DNA of 64,000 nucleotides from Flagellimonas flava. GTDB taxonomy: Bacteria; Bacteroidota; Bacteroidia; Flavobacteriales; Flavobacteriaceae. Positions within the stretch are counted from its first letter, which is position 1, and each line of letters starts with the position of its first letter. The translations under genes were made by a program, and so were the position numbers. This document shows positions 32,644-42,917 of this stretch, piece after piece. The stretch is taken from positions 186,001 through 250,000 of the forward strand of contig NZ_FQWL01000004.1 in NCBI RefSeq assembly GCF_900129665.1, in the 5' to 3' direction. Under the pieces are notes generated by a model. It had not been told where the DNA came from, ran no database searches, and was given only the letters and a program-made list of their open reading frames with translations.

Positions 32644-33423
32644 TTAGTCCACAAATGCAGTTGGGGGCAGAACTATAGGATTGCATCGAAGGATTTGCCT
32701 GTTGCACATCTTACATTGATTGTTTTCGTTCAGTTGTTTTAGGGATACCAAGGTGGGGTCAGGCAGAGCATAGGCATCGGCAGCCTCATAATTTACCTCG
32801 TAACCCATGTCTTCAAACGCAGCAACGGACATTCTACTGATAGGGTTACCCCCTGAATCGATAAAGCCCGTCATCAGTTCGTTATCAAAAACTTGTTCTC
32901 TCCAATGCCCATCCCTGGTACCGCTTCCACCGGTATTTGCGACTGGAACAGAGATTTTTTCTTCTTCTCCACTTAGCGTTTGATATTCCATAATGGCATT
33001 TTTTCCTGTGAATACGGGATTGTCGGTGCCCTCACCTTGAATCAATCCAAGAAAATCAGTTGACCAAAGTGTGCCGAAACCCAGAACATGTCCCATTTCG
33101 TGGATAATAACATCTTTTAGTCCATTTTCTGCCTCAAGGCGTGCTAAATCTGCGCTGTCAAAGCGCATAATTCCGGTAGCAGGAAGAAAGCTTCCCGGAC
33201 GCAACTGGGTTGGTCCGGCCTGGCCTAGAATTCCTGAAGCGCCGTCAATGCTTGTGCCTTGTGCATCAATGCGCACATTGTCCACTACCTCGCCATTGGC
33301 AAGTTGCACTCTAGGTAAATCTCCAGTAATTAGTTCTGCCCATCTGCTGGCCGCCTCATCAAAAACAATTTGTTGGGAGGGTGTCAACCCACCCAAAAAT
33401 CTAACTTCTATAGCAAATCCCAT
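32644..33423 (-). CDS. Leishmanolysin-like zinc metalloprotease
   Basis: This 259-residue protein carries HEMGHVLGFGTLW (HExxHxxG), a later H in DGHW as third zinc ligand, and the Met-turn NELMTGFID, matching leishmanolysin-related peptidases. The ATG at 33423 is preferred to a TTG three codons upstream. No signal peptide is visible: it starts directly with the catalytic domain (MGFAIEVRFLGG). A short Cys-rich tail (CKMCNRQILRC) follows. It could be cytoplasmic, or exported by an unrecognised route. Confidence 0.85.
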   Translation of the reverse strand: MGFAIEVRFLGGLTPSQQIVFDEAASRWAELITGDLPRVQLANGEVVDNVRIDAQGTSIDGASGILGQAGPTQLRPGSFLPATGIMRFDSADLARLEAENGLKDVIIHEMGHVLGFGTLWSTDFLGLIQGEGTDNPVFTGKNAIMEYQTLSGEEEKISVPVANTGGSGTRDGHWREQVFDNELMTGFIDSGGNPISRMSVAAFEDMGYEVNYEAADAYALPDPTLVSLKQLNENNQCKMCNRQILRCNPIVLPPTAFVD

Positions 33424-33550
33424 AATTTTCAAGTTTTATACCTCAATTGATTAAAATGTTCAATGCGTGCTGATTAGAATCGTATAGAATAGTTACGTGT
33501 AAAATGAGAAAATGCGATGTTAAAGGAAGGGAAAATTCTAACTGGCTAGG

Positions 33551-35764
33551 CTATAACCAATACGTTACCTTCAAAACAAGGGACCTGTTTTTTATGCCCA
33601 GGCCTTGAGTATCATGGTTTTCATTGAAAATCAAGAAAATGTCGGACATTGGACTGTAACGCCATTGCAGGCGCGAAAAAGCACTAAAATTATCGCCTTG
33701 GGTATTGTATTGCAATACGTTTCGCATAAAAAGTTTATTGGAAAAACTGATGTCCCCATTGAAGCGGACCAAATGGATTTTATCTTTTCCAAAACCTTCT
33801 GCCAGTTGGATATCGTTAAAATCATAGGTGAGACCAAAACTTCCCCAAGGTCTTAAACGGAAAGAGCCCTGAACCATTGCTCCCAAACGTGTACCATTAA
33901 AGAATTGGCCATAAGCCAAGCTTGTGTTCCATACAAAGGTTTTACGCTCGTCGGAATCATAGTAGAGCTCGGACCATAAAAATGAGTAATCGGCAATTGG
34001 AATGGGGGTAAAATCATCACCTATCAAGGAGGTGGGAAACAACAAGTTTACCTTACGATAGCGCGTCAACCAAATCATTCGCGCGGTATTTCTAAATTGA
34101 AAATCGTAACCCAGATTGTTTTGGGTCTCATTTAAAGTGCCATCAGGGTTTAAATACAAATTGTACCAAGTACGAAGACCATGTGAATTTAACTTCTTGT
34201 TTTCATCTTCAACAAAGGTGATATATCGGAACCACTGATTGATATAGGTATATCCCAGTCGAACCGTTTCCTCGGTTTCGGCATTGGTGTTTTCCAAACG
34301 CGGATTTATTCCCAATTCCGTGATATAGTTATCACCCACTACGTTGAAAGTCCAGCCGGTTCTTATTCTTTTGGAAGTATAGGAACCTTCGAGTCCATAG
34401 AAATGGGTATCCTTATAGTTTTCTGGGGTCAATGAGGTATGATACATAAAAGTGGTATTGAGCCTACCGCTATCTGATATATAACTGAACTCCAGACCTG
34501 CATTCCTTGAATACTCCAGCTCCTCTGTGTTGCTTGTGGCTTGCCGATTGATAAAAAGCCCTTTGACGACAGATCGTTTCAACACTCTTTGTTGGAAAGC
34601 TCCAACACTATAGTTTTGAGCGGCAAATTCATCGGTTTGGCGTGTTTGCACGTTCATCACCCCAACACGCAGGGTAGGGGAGATGTTACCAGTCAGCCTA
34701 CCTCCAAAATCAATAGGTACCGCGTCACCATCATTGATACCAATACGCCTTGAAAAGAAGGGTTTGATATCATAGGTTCCAAAGCTGGAAAATATATCGT
34801 TGTTTTCTAGAAAAAAATTACGTTGTTCCGGGAGAAAAATATTGAAACGGGTGATATTGGTCACCTGCTGGTCCACATCGGCATTGGAGAAGTCTGGAAA
34901 CAGGGTTAGGTCCAAATTAAGACTGCTGGTCAGTGCTATTTTAACTTCTCCGCCCAAGTCGCTGTTCAATTCAGCTTCAGATTGGTTTTCGTCTTCAAAA
35001 TCCCTTACGGAAGAGGAGGTGACATAAGGATTTAGAATAAAGGCGCCTTTGGCTTTTTCTGGACTTTTATCCCATTCCATAGATCCCATATAGTTTAAAC
35101 TCACACCGTTAAAATTGACGGGGAATTGGGTCCAGGTGGTATACTCATTATTTTGTTTATCGCCCCTGATAAAATTGATGCCCCAGGTGGTCTGGTTGGC
35201 ATTATATCGTAGTGTTTTAAAGGGAATGGCCATTTCCACCAACCAGTATTCTTCATATTGAGCGGTTTTTGAGGCCCATTTGTTATCCCAGTTTTCCGAA
35301 AGCCAAGTTTGGGAACCTTCAATAGTAAGATTTCCTTCCGTTTCCGCTCCTCCGGCGGTCACCCCAAAAAAGAAGCCGCTTTGCTTGGTGTTTACAGGGT
35401 CTAGAACGAATGAAAAATTATCACTGCCCCAATAGTCATCATCACTATCACGGACCAAGGATTGAATGATCCTACTTTCCTTATCATAGCACTTGGCCAA
35501 GAGGTAAAGGTTTTGATCATCGTAAGTGAGCTTTACCTCGGTTTGATTTTGGGCCTGCCCCACATCACTTGGCCAATGGTTAAAGAAATTTGTAATGGGA
35601 AGATGTTGTCCCCATTCCTCAATCCCTATTGCCCCATCCAAAACTATAGGTTGAGTCGCCTTCTTAATTTGATATTTGAACAGGGCCCGGGTATCGCCAC
35701 CTCCATTTTGACCTAATCCTACAAAAGATACCACGATAAGGGAAAGAGTGAAAGGCAGTTTCAT
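33551..35764 (-). CDS. DUF5916 protein with CBM9-like N-terminus
   Basis: This 737-residue protein has a signal peptide (MKLPFTLSLIVVSFVGLG), a CBM9-like domain at about 35-230 (IVLDGAIGIEEWGQ, DDQNLYLLAKCYD, WGSDNFSFVLDP) and a long beta-rich DUF5916 region with outer-membrane-barrel character (LRTWYNLYLNPDG, LRPWGSFGLTYDF, SLVLKVTYWL at the end). The start ATG at 35764 fits the signal peptide better than the Met nine codons upstream. These proteins are abundant in Bacteroidetes and of unknown function. Confidence 0.85.
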   Translation of the reverse strand: MKLPFTLSLIVVSFVGLGQNGGGDTRALFKYQIKKATQPIVLDGAIGIEEWGQHLPITNFFNHWPSDVGQAQNQTEVKLTYDDQNLYLLAKCYDKESRIIQSLVRDSDDDYWGSDNFSFVLDPVNTKQSGFFFGVTAGGAETEGNLTIEGSQTWLSENWDNKWASKTAQYEEYWLVEMAIPFKTLRYNANQTTWGINFIRGDKQNNEYTTWTQFPVNFNGVSLNYMGSMEWDKSPEKAKGAFILNPYVTSSSVRDFEDENQSEAELNSDLGGEVKIALTSSLNLDLTLFPDFSNADVDQQVTNITRFNIFLPEQRNFFLENNDIFSSFGTYDIKPFFSRRIGINDGDAVPIDFGGRLTGNISPTLRVGVMNVQTRQTDEFAAQNYSVGAFQQRVLKRSVVKGLFINRQATSNTEELEYSRNAGLEFSYISDSGRLNTTFMYHTSLTPENYKDTHFYGLEGSYTSKRIRTGWTFNVVGDNYITELGINPRLENTNAETEETVRLGYTYINQWFRYITFVEDENKKLNSHGLRTWYNLYLNPDGTLNETQNNLGYDFQFRNTARMIWLTRYRKVNLLFPTSLIGDDFTPIPIADYSFLWSELYYDSDERKTFVWNTSLAYGQFFNGTRLGAMVQGSFRLRPWGSFGLTYDFNDIQLAEGFGKDKIHLVRFNGDISFSNKLFMRNVLQYNTQGDNFSAFSRLQWRYSPMSDIFLIFNENHDTQGLGIKNRSLVLKVTYWL

Positions 35765-35962
35765 GAACGGTTCGTTTTTGATGATACCCAAAGAACCTTC
35801 ATGCCATGTCCAATATCAAGTCTCTTATGGGAATGTCAAGGCAATAGGGGTAAATGACGTTTATGTTCAGTTTGATGCCGAAACTGTCTTTAATTATGTT
35901 GAAAAGCGATGTTTTTATAATGCTCGCACCGCTTTTAAGGAATGCTTAACTGTTCTTTTGAA

Positions 35963-36706
35963 TTATTTGGGAAACCTGCGTAGGGAATCAAGGGCCTTGG
36001 AACGATAATTTCGCCCTATGGGAAGTTCTTTGCCCTTTATTTCGACCATAATACTATTGAAGGCCGTCACCTTTTCCAAAGAAACAATAAAGGACCTATG
36101 AATACGGATAAAATGTTTGCTCGGTAGTTTTTCGGCCAAATAACCGATCCGCTGTGTTGTGGAAATTTCCTGTTCTTTGGTATGGATGATGACCTTGTCG
36201 TTGAGACTCTCCAAATAGCTGATCTCGGATAGGTCGAGTTTTACAATTTTTCTTTGGGTTTTGATGTATAATAACTCGGGTTCCTCGCTTGGTAAACCTG
36301 TTGGATTTACTTCCTGTATCATCTCACCTGAACCGCTTCCGCCGGAAAGATATTTGTTGGCCTTGGCGACTGTTTTCATGAATCGCCCGAGGGAGATGGG
36401 TTTTAGGAGGTAGTCAATAGCATCAAGTTCAAAGGCCTTAATGGCAAATTCCCTATAGGCAGTGGTGAACACGACCAACGGTTTTGGGTTTAGTGATTCT
36501 AATAATTCCAGGCCGTTGATTTTAGGCATTTTAATGTCCAAAAAAACCAAATCAACATCCGTCTTTTGCATGTGGCTAAAGGCTTCCACGGCGTTAGCGC
36601 ACACGGCTAAAACCTCCAACTGTTCAATTTGATCCGCGTATCCCTGAAGCACATCCCTTGCTAAAGGTTCATCGTCAACAATAAGGCATTTAATTTTTTG
36701 GAACAT
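35963..36706 (-). CDS. LytTR-family response regulator
   Basis: This 247-residue protein has a receiver domain with VDDEP, phospho-acceptor Asp in VFLDIKMP, TTAYREFAI and LLKPIS, and a C-terminal LytTR DNA-binding domain (LLYIKTQRKIVKLDLSEISYLE, RIHRSFIVSLEKV). It is 9 bp downstream of its likely partner sensor kinase, and the pair forms a complete two-component system. Confidence 0.95.
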   Translation of the reverse strand: MFQKIKCLIVDDEPLARDVLQGYADQIEQLEVLAVCANAVEAFSHMQKTDVDLVFLDIKMPKINGLELLESLNPKPLVVFTTAYREFAIKAFELDAIDYLLKPISLGRFMKTVAKANKYLSGGSGSGEMIQEVNPTGLPSEEPELLYIKTQRKIVKLDLSEISYLESLNDKVIIHTKEQEISTTQRIGYLAEKLPSKHFIRIHRSFIVSLEKVTAFNSIMVEIKGKELPIGRNYRSKALDSLRRFPK

Positions 36707-36715
36707 AGCGCAAAA

Positions 36716-37786
36716 TTAGGAGCTTAAATGACTCAAGTCAATTTCCAATTTGATTAAAAAACTGTCGGGTTCCTCCAAAATCTTCAGTTCATGTTTGTTG
36801 GGGAAAAACAGCACCAATCGGCGTTTTACATTTTTCAGGCCGATATTTTTATCACTATCCAAATTTTCACCCGTTTCATTTGTGGCCTTGCTGTTCTCCA
36901 CCATAAACTGAAGCTGTTGGTTCTCCAATTTTAGGTCTATTTTGATCCACGAATCAGAAATAAGGTTGTCTGCACCATGTTTAAAGGCATTTTCTACGAA
37001 TGGTAAAAGCAATAGGGGAGGTATTAGACTCTCCTTGTTGTCGTCTTTCAGTGCAGTTGATATGGTCAGCTGTTCCCCATATCGAAGTCGTTCCAGTTCC
37101 ACAAGATTCATCAATTGTTCCCACTCCTTCTCCACGGTTATTAGGCGATCATTGCATTCGTAGAGCATGTAGTCCAGGAATTTGGACAGCCCTAAAACGG
37201 CATCTGGGGTTTGTGCGGATTTTGTCAAAGACAGGGCATAAATACTATTTAGCGTGTTAAAGAGGAAATGGGGGTGTATTTGTGCCTTTAAGAATTTTAA
37301 CTCGGTTTCTACCTTTTCTTTTTCCAAAGCCTTGTTAATCTGCTCTTTCTGGTAGTAAAACCGTTGTAATTTGATGGCCATGGCCACAAAAACGGGAGTA
37401 TATATACGAAGTAATGAATTGAGGACTTTTGGAAAGTACCAAACTGGGTCTTTCCAGTACCCTTCTTCAAACGAAAACCAACGGTATAGAAACCGCCAGC
37501 TCATATAGCGGTCAATCAACGCCATACTGATGGCCAACAAAAGGGACAATACCACGTAAGTGACCATTTTTTTGGGATATAAAAATTTGGGCATCAAATA
37601 GTAGAGGGTGATGTAGGTGGGTATCAGCTTCCATGGCAATAGAAATAGCAATTGAAGGAATTCCTCGGCGTAATTTCCTTTATAACTGCCCCAAAAAACA
37701 GTGTAAAAAAGAATATATACGAACCAAAAGAGGAGATGATAATAAATCCTGTTTTTTGAGCTCAGTATCTTTTCAATCATGGCCAT
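36716..37786 (-). CDS. LytS-type sensor histidine kinase
   Basis: This 356-residue protein has four membrane segments in its first 150 residues and a cytoplasmic kinase domain of the His_kinase family: LKAQIHPHFLFNTLNSIY carries the phospho-His and LLPFVENAFKHG the ATP-binding N-box. It has no separate sensor domain, so it may sense a membrane-state signal. It is paired with the LytTR regulator downstream. Confidence 0.95.
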   Translation of the reverse strand: MAMIEKILSSKNRIYYHLLFWFVYILFYTVFWGSYKGNYAEEFLQLLFLLPWKLIPTYITLYYLMPKFLYPKKMVTYVVLSLLLAISMALIDRYMSWRFLYRWFSFEEGYWKDPVWYFPKVLNSLLRIYTPVFVAMAIKLQRFYYQKEQINKALEKEKVETELKFLKAQIHPHFLFNTLNSIYALSLTKSAQTPDAVLGLSKFLDYMLYECNDRLITVEKEWEQLMNLVELERLRYGEQLTISTALKDDNKESLIPPLLLLPFVENAFKHGADNLISDSWIKIDLKLENQQLQFMVENSKATNETGENLDSDKNIGLKNVKRRLVLFFPNKHELKILEEPDSFLIKLEIDLSHLSS

Positions 37787-37921
37787 TATCTTTATCCCGG
37801 ATTTTGGATAGCAAACTGCCTATGAAAGTACAAAATAGGTGGAGGTTTGGCTTAAAAGAACCGCAGACAACCGGTTTTGGGTGTTAAATGTATGGTTCGG
37901 ACAGAAATGCAATGACCATAA

Positions 37922-37952
37922 ATGAAAAAACTCCGGTAATCAGCCGGAGTTT
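37922..37952 (-). terminator. Terminator downstream of rpoD
   Basis: A 9-bp stem (37928-37936 with 37944-37952, AAACTCCGG against CCGGAGTTT) precedes a T run on the minus strand. It lies about 120 bp past the rpoD stop. The 288-bp gap 37787-38074 holds no gene. Confidence 0.7.
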
Positions 37953-38074
37953 ATTCATCAATCAAAAAACGAACAGTCATGATAAACTGTTGTAGGATTA
38001 CAAATTACAACTTTCTTGCCAAAAAACAAATTTAAGGTTTGTTTAACTGTAATTTGTGAGGATAATCTGATAAT

Positions 38075-38938
38075 TTATCCCAAATAAGTCTTTAAAATTT
38101 TACTTCTGGAGGTGTGTTTCAACCTTCTAATGGCCTTTTCTTTGATTTGTCTTACACGCTCACGGGTCAAATCAAAGGTCTCTCCAATTTCCTCCAAGGT
38201 CATGGAATGCTGGCCAGCTAAACCGAAGTAAAGCCTTATAACATCAGCCTCTCGAGGAGTTAAGGTTTCAAGGGCACGTTCTATCTCAGTACGCAAAGAC
38301 TCATGCAACAATTCCTTATCCGGATTTGGAGACTCTCCACTTCGCAGTACATCGTATAGGTTAGAATCCTCGCCATCAATTAATGGAGCATCCATGGATA
38401 CGTGCCGACCGGAATTTTTAAGCGATTGCTTCACATCTTCCACGGTCATGTCCAATTCTTTGGCAATTTCTTCAGCGGAAGGGACACGTTCATGTGCCTG
38501 CTCCAAGAAGGCAAAAGTCTTGTTTATCTTGTTAATGGAACCAATTTTGTTCAATGGCAAACGTACAATTCGCGATTGTTCTGCCAAAGCTTGTAAAATG
38601 GACTGACGAATCCACCAAACCGCATAGGAGATAAATTTAAATCCACGGGTTTCATCAAAACGCTGTGCAGCTTTAATAAGCCCCAAGTTTCCTTCATTGA
38701 TCAAATCAGGAAGGGTTAATCCTTGGTTTTGGTACTGTTTTGCTACGGAAACCACGAACCTTAGGTTGGCTTTAGTCAGTTTTTCCAAGGCTATCTGGTC
38801 TCCCGCCTTAATTCGTTGTGCCAATTCTACTTCTTCATCGGCGGTAATCAGGTCTACCTTACCAATTTCCTGTAAATACTTGTCTAACGATGCGGTTTCC
38901 CTGTTGGTAACCTGTTTTGTGATCTTTAACTGTCTCAT
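38075..38938 (-). CDS. rpoD: Primary RNA polymerase sigma factor (sigma A)
   Basis: This 287-residue protein has regions 1.2, 2, 3 and 4 of the housekeeping sigma factor: [11 protein letters not shown], region 2 [33 protein letters not shown] and [15 protein letters not shown], and region 4 [15 protein letters not shown] and [26 protein letters not shown]. Region 1.1 is absent, as in other Bacteroidetes. It recognises TTTG/TAnnTTTG promoters, consistent with the boxes seen in this window. Confidence 0.97.
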   Translation of the reverse strand: MRQLKITKQVTNRETASLDKYLQEIGKVDLITADEEVELAQRIKAGDQIALEKLTKANLRFVVSVAKQYQNQGLTLPDLINEGNLGLIKAAQRFDETRGFKFISYAVWWIRQSILQALAEQSRIVRLPLNKIGSINKINKTFAFLEQAHERVPSAEEIAKELDMTVEDVKQSLKNSGRHVSMDAPLIDGEDSNLYDVLRSGESPNPDKELLHESLRTEIERALETLTPREADVIRLYFGLAGQHSMTLEEIGETFDLTRERVRQIKEKAIRRLKHTSRSKILKTYLG

Positions 38939-39051
38939 CTAATTTTCCCTTCTTTTTTAATTTTAGAACCGAAGCTCATTAAGTTATACGTAGGAAAATG
39001 CAAAAAGTTACAATTTGGTAAAATTTATTTGGATTTTTTTTCTTAAATAGA

Positions 39052-39078
39052 AAGCCCCGTGGATATTCCACAGGGCTT
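39052..39078 (-). terminator. Terminator downstream of pnp
   Basis: An 11-bp stem with one mismatch (39052-39062 with 39068-39078, AAGCCCCGTGG against CCACAGGGCTT) and a 5-base loop lies 26 bp past the pnp stop. The following minus-strand sequence has no clean T run, so it may also act as an RNA-stabilising hairpin. Confidence 0.6.
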
Positions 39079-39103
39079 ATGTCAATCTAAAAGGTCCTTT
39101 AAT

Positions 39104-41329
39104 TTAGTCCCTTCTTGGCTTTCTGTCTCTGTCGCGATTTCCACCTCTTCGATCACCGCCTCTTCGGTCACCTCTATCATTTCTTGGTGGTCTTTCCACA
39201 TAACCTTCAGGTTTTGGCAATAATGCCTTTCTAGAAACCTTTTCTTTGCGGGTTCTTGGGTCAAGCCCGAAGTACTTTACATCGAAAACGTCGCCCATAT
39301 TAACCACATCGGAAACCTTTTCAGTTCGTTCCCATGCCAATTCAGATACATGAAGCAATACTTCATTGCCTGGAGCCTCCATGTATTCCACTACAGCACC
39401 GAAATCCAGCATTTTGATAACTTTTACTTCGTAAACGCTACCAACTTCTGGCTTAAACATTAGGGCATCAATTTTGGCGATTACGGCATCAATACCACCT
39501 TGGCCAGTACCCAAAATTTCAACAATACCTTCTTCTGTATCAGGATCCTCGTTGATTACAATAGTGGTATTGGTCTCTTTTTGTAATTCTTGAATCACTT
39601 TTCCACCAGAACCAATAACTGCACCGATATATTCACCAGGAATAATTTTGGTTACAATTTTTGGAGCGTACGACTTCACATCTGCATTTGGAGCCGCGAT
39701 GGTATCTGTCAGTTTTTCAAGGATATGAAGTCTTCCATCTTTGGCCTGCATCAATGCCTTTACCAAAATTTCATAGGATAATCCCTTAACTTTAATATCC
39801 ATCTGGCACGCGGTAATACCGTCGGCAGTACCTGTCACCTTGAAGTCCATATCCCCCAAGTGATCTTCATCACCTAAAATATCGGAAAGAACAGCATACT
39901 TTCCTGTTTCTGCATCGGAAATCAATCCCATTGCAATACCTGAAACGGGCTTTTTTAATTGTACCCCTGCATCCATCAAGGCCATTGTACCGGAACAAAC
40001 CGTAGCCATGGAAGAGGAACCGTTTGACTCCAATACTTCGGAAACAACTCTTACCGTATATGGACAATCTTCAGGAATCATCCCTTTTAACGCACGTTGG
40101 GCCAAGTTCCCGTGACCTACTTCTCTACGGGAAGTACCGCGAATTGGTCTAGCTTCTCCGGTAGAGAAAGGAGGAAAGTTATAATGCAAATAGAAAGTTT
40201 CTTCACCCTCATAAGATGGCATATCTATCTGATTGGCTTCTCTAGATGTCCCTAGGGTTACAGTGGCCAAGGCCTGCGTTTCCCCTCTGGTAAAGATGGA
40301 AGAACCATGAACAGATGGCAAATAATCGATTTCACACCAGATTGGTCTGATCTCATCCGTTTTACGTCCATCCAAACGCAAACCTTCTTCTAAAGTAAGA
40401 TTACGCACGGCTTCTTTCTCTGCCTTGTAGAAGTATTTGGAGACCATGCCCCCGATTTCTTCCAATTCTTCTTCTGAAAAAGTGGCTTTTACCTCTTCTT
40501 TGATGGCGTCAAAAGCAGCACTTCGCTCATGCTTTGCAGAACCTGCCTGGGCAATTGCATATACCTTATCATAGGTAAGGTCGTACACCTTTTTGGCTAA
40601 ATCCTCATCTTCTTGCTCCGGCTCGTACTCCCGCACTTCTTTCTTTCCGAAAGCTTCGGCTAGTTTTATTTGAGCAGCACATTGAACTTTAATAGCTTCG
40701 TGTGCAAACTTAATGGCCTCTACCATTTCCTCTTCGGAAATCTCATCCATTTCCCCTTCCACCATCATTACGGAATCGGCAGAAGCTCCAATGACCATAT
40801 CAATGTCAGAATCTTTGAGCTGTGCTCTTGTTGGATTAATGATCAATTCGCCATTGATTCTTCCCACTCGGACTTCCGAAATGGCGCATTCAAATGGAAA
40901 ATCCGAAAGTTGAATTGCAGCGGAAGCGGCAAGCCCAGCCATGGCATCAGGCATTACATCTTCATCGTGAGACATCAATTGAATCATAACCTGTGTTTCG
41001 GCATGATAATCTTTTGGGAACAAAGGACGTAGCACACGGTCCACCAAACGCATGGTCAATACCTCACCATCGCTAGGTCTTGCCTCACGTTTGAAAAAGC
41101 CACCGGGATAACGCCCTGCTGCAGCAAATTTTTCGCGGTAGTCCACAGTAAGTGGTAAAAAGTCTACATCGCTCTGTTTGTAGTTGGAGACAACTGTACA
41201 CAATAGCATACACTTGCCGGATTGTACCACAACAGAACCATGGGCCTGTTTGGCCAATTTTCCAGTTTCGATAGAAATTTCCCTACCGTCACCGAGGTCT
41301 ATGACCTCTTTAAAAGTTTTTGGAATCAT
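39104..41329 (-). CDS. pnp: Polynucleotide phosphorylase
   Basis: This 741-residue phosphate-dependent 3'-5' exoribonuclease has two RNase PH domains (about 1-215 and 330-550, with the [10 protein letters not shown] and MDIKVKG active-site region), a KH domain ([15 protein letters not shown]), an S1 domain ([11 protein letters not shown]... LLHVSELAW) and a C-terminal tail rich in Arg/Gly/Asp. The ATG at 41329 gives the usual flavobacterial start MIPKTFKE; an in-frame codon seven residues upstream is unlikely. It is downstream of rpsO, the classic rpsO-pnp order. Confidence 0.97.
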   Translation of the reverse strand: MIPKTFKEVIDLGDGREISIETGKLAKQAHGSVVVQSGKCMLLCTVVSNYKQSDVDFLPLTVDYREKFAAAGRYPGGFFKREARPSDGEVLTMRLVDRVLRPLFPKDYHAETQVMIQLMSHDEDVMPDAMAGLAASAAIQLSDFPFECAISEVRVGRINGELIINPTRAQLKDSDIDMVIGASADSVMMVEGEMDEISEEEMVEAIKFAHEAIKVQCAAQIKLAEAFGKKEVREYEPEQEDEDLAKKVYDLTYDKVYAIAQAGSAKHERSAAFDAIKEEVKATFSEEELEEIGGMVSKYFYKAEKEAVRNLTLEEGLRLDGRKTDEIRPIWCEIDYLPSVHGSSIFTRGETQALATVTLGTSREANQIDMPSYEGEETFYLHYNFPPFSTGEARPIRGTSRREVGHGNLAQRALKGMIPEDCPYTVRVVSEVLESNGSSSMATVCSGTMALMDAGVQLKKPVSGIAMGLISDAETGKYAVLSDILGDEDHLGDMDFKVTGTADGITACQMDIKVKGLSYEILVKALMQAKDGRLHILEKLTDTIAAPNADVKSYAPKIVTKIIPGEYIGAVIGSGGKVIQELQKETNTTIVINEDPDTEEGIVEILGTGQGGIDAVIAKIDALMFKPEVGSVYEVKVIKMLDFGAVVEYMEAPGNEVLLHVSELAWERTEKVSDVVNMGDVFDVKYFGLDPRTRKEKVSRKALLPKPEGYVERPPRNDRGDRRGGDRRGGNRDRDRKPRRD

Positions 41330-41528
41330 AAAATTTGTCTTACCCTGCATTTTTGGAAATGCGGGTCGTTAAACATTTGGTCTACCGCCATCCGGACGGT
41401 CGGGTTGTGTTGTTGTTGTGTGTGCCTGGGGCACTGACCAATGAAAAACTATAGGTAGCTTTTTGTGTTGCCCTTCCTGTAAGTCGGGACTTTATATAAC
41501 CCCAAGTCTAGCCCAGGGTAAAAACAAT

Positions 41529-41547
41529 GGGAGCCCAAAGGACTCCC
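41529..41547 (-). terminator. Possible terminator after rpsO
   Basis: GGGAG and CTCCC (41529-41533 with 41543-41547) form a short hairpin followed on the minus strand by a T-containing run (ATTGTTTTT). It lies just past the rpsO stop; the remaining 200 bp to pnp show no gene. Confidence 0.4.
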
Positions 41548-41555
41548 AATCATTT

Positions 41556-41825
41556 TTATTTTCTAATACCGAGCTCTTTAATCAGCTCACGGTATTTTAC
41601 AATATCTTTTTTCTTTAGGTAATCCAAAAGACTACGTCTTTTACCTACCATTTTCACCAAAGAACGCTCAGTGTTATAATCTTTATGGTTCTTTTTTAGG
41701 TGTTGTGTTAAGTGGTTGATACGGTGTGTGAACAATGCGATTTGCCCTTCCGTAGAACCTGTGTTGTTTTCTGCTCCGCCGTGTTTTTTGAAAATCTCGG
41801 CTTTTGCTTCTTTAGTTAAATACAT
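41556..41825 (-). CDS. rpsO: Small-subunit ribosomal protein S15
   Basis: This 89-residue protein is S15: NNTGSTEGQIALFTHRINHLTQHLKKNHKDY and LVKMVGKRRSLLDYLKKKD are the conserved helices that bind the central domain of 16S rRNA. A clear promoter and a 14-bp palindrome lie upstream. Confidence 0.98.
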   Translation of the reverse strand: MYLTKEAKAEIFKKHGGAENNTGSTEGQIALFTHRINHLTQHLKKNHKDYNTERSLVKMVGKRRSLLDYLKKKDIVKYRELIKELGIRK

Positions 41826-41879
41826 TCCAATATTTATTTAAATGATTTTTATGTACCTGATCGTCTCTCAATCAGCGTG

Positions 41880-41887
41880 CAAAGATA
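41880..41887 (-). promoter_or_regulatory. -7 box for rpsO
   Basis: On the minus strand the sequence is TATCTTTG, an exact match to the Bacteroidetes -7 consensus, followed by GCACGC. It lies 54 bp before the rpsO ATG. Confidence 0.65.
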
Positions 41888-41903
41888 AGCCCTTTTTTGG
41901 GAA

Positions 41904-41917
41904 CGTAAAATTTTACG
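41904..41917. promoter_or_regulatory. Perfect 14-bp palindrome upstream of rpsO promoter
   Basis: CGTAAAATTTTACG is a perfect inverted repeat with no loop, sitting where the -33 element of the rpsO promoter should be, between rpsO and the divergent lipoprotein gene. This is the position of a repressor operator; the regulator is unknown. Confidence 0.5.
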
Positions 41918-41978
41918 GTCAAATTAAACCTTTTGTTTTTCCATTGGTCATAGGAGCAAACCATTTAATACAATCATT

Positions 41979-42866
41979 ATGAAAAAGAATCTCAAACAAA
42001 TGAACTGTTCAAGAATTGCCCCACTATTTCTTGTTGCCATGACAGTGCTGGTGACTTCTTGTTCCAAGGAAGAGAATGTTGATGGGGAACTTGCAACCTC
42101 CAATGAAGAGGTTATCACGGCTACAGAGCTGCAGTATAGTGACGAAGCCGAAATGATTTCCGAAGAGGTCACTACTATTGCCGAGGATATTTATGCCACG
42201 GATGAAATTTCCTTGACCGCTAAAGCTGATTATGAGTCGGACCATTTGCCCGATTGCGTTACCATTACCACCGTTGTTACCGATACTACAAGGGAAAAGA
42301 CCATTGATTTTGGTGAAGGATGCGAATTGCCCAATGGTAATGTGCTGTCTGGAACAATCCAGTTAAGCTATGCGAAAGACATGACAGCGGCCTCCAAATC
42401 CATAGCGCTTACCTTGAAGAACTTTACCTTCAATGGCGTTGCTGTAGAGGGATCGGCTGATATTTTACGTGTGCGTTCCAATGAAAATGGGAATCCGCAG
42501 GGAACCGCTAATGCATCGTTCAATGCCACGTGGCCAGAAGGGGACACCGCTTCCTTTGAAGGCACCCGGACCCGGGAATGGATAGAAGGATATGGTTCTG
42601 GATTTTGGGGAGACAATGTCTTTTTAATTACCGGCAAGCGTACTTACGTGGGTAGGGAAGGCAATGTATTTGTAAAAGAGGTGATCACGCCTTTGCGAAG
42701 GGAAATGTCCTGCAGATTTATTGTGAGCGGTGTTCTAGAAATCTCCAGAAATGATAATACAGCTAGTTTGGACTTTGGAGATGGTAGTTGTGATGCAAAA
42801 GGTATTTTAACCCAGCCTGATGGCACTGAGGTGGAAATTTTCCTAAGAAGATTTTGGAAACAATAG
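41979..42866 (+). CDS. Secreted lipoprotein, unknown
   Basis: This 295-residue lipoprotein (signal LFLVAMTVLVTSC) has an acidic linker and a repetitive beta-rich body: VTTVVTDTTREKTIDFGEGCELPNG, then GTIQLSY, FEGTRTREWIEGYGSG and ASLDFGDGSCDAKG. The two FGxGxC-type segments may be paired. No family is recognised, although such proteins are common in Flavobacteriaceae. It is convergent with accD and ends at a bidirectional terminator. Confidence 0.75.
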   Translation: MKKNLKQMNCSRIAPLFLVAMTVLVTSCSKEENVDGELATSNEEVITATELQYSDEAEMISEEVTTIAEDIYATDEISLTAKADYESDHLPDCVTITTVVTDTTREKTIDFGEGCELPNGNVLSGTIQLSYAKDMTAASKSIALTLKNFTFNGVAVEGSADILRVRSNENGNPQGTANASFNATWPEGDTASFEGTRTREWIEGYGSGFWGDNVFLITGKRTYVGREGNVFVKEVITPLRREMSCRFIVSGVLEISRNDNTASLDFGDGSCDAKGILTQPDGTEVEIFLRRFWKQ

Positions 42867-42889
42867 GAATGGATTCAGTTAAAAAAAAG

Positions 42890-42917
42890 AAAAGCCCCGT
42901 ATTTCGGGGCTTTTTTT
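42890..42917. terminator. Bidirectional terminator between lipoprotein gene and accD
   Basis: A 10-bp stem (42890-42899 with 42905-42914, AAAAGCCCCG against CGGGGCTTTT) has A's before and T's after, so it serves both convergent genes. It overlaps the first base or two of the accD stop codon region. Confidence 0.85.

Noticed and set aside
41351..41555. A leader peptide or riboswitch between rpsO and pnp
   Set aside because: No consistent hairpin set or short frame with conserved features could be made out; left unassigned.
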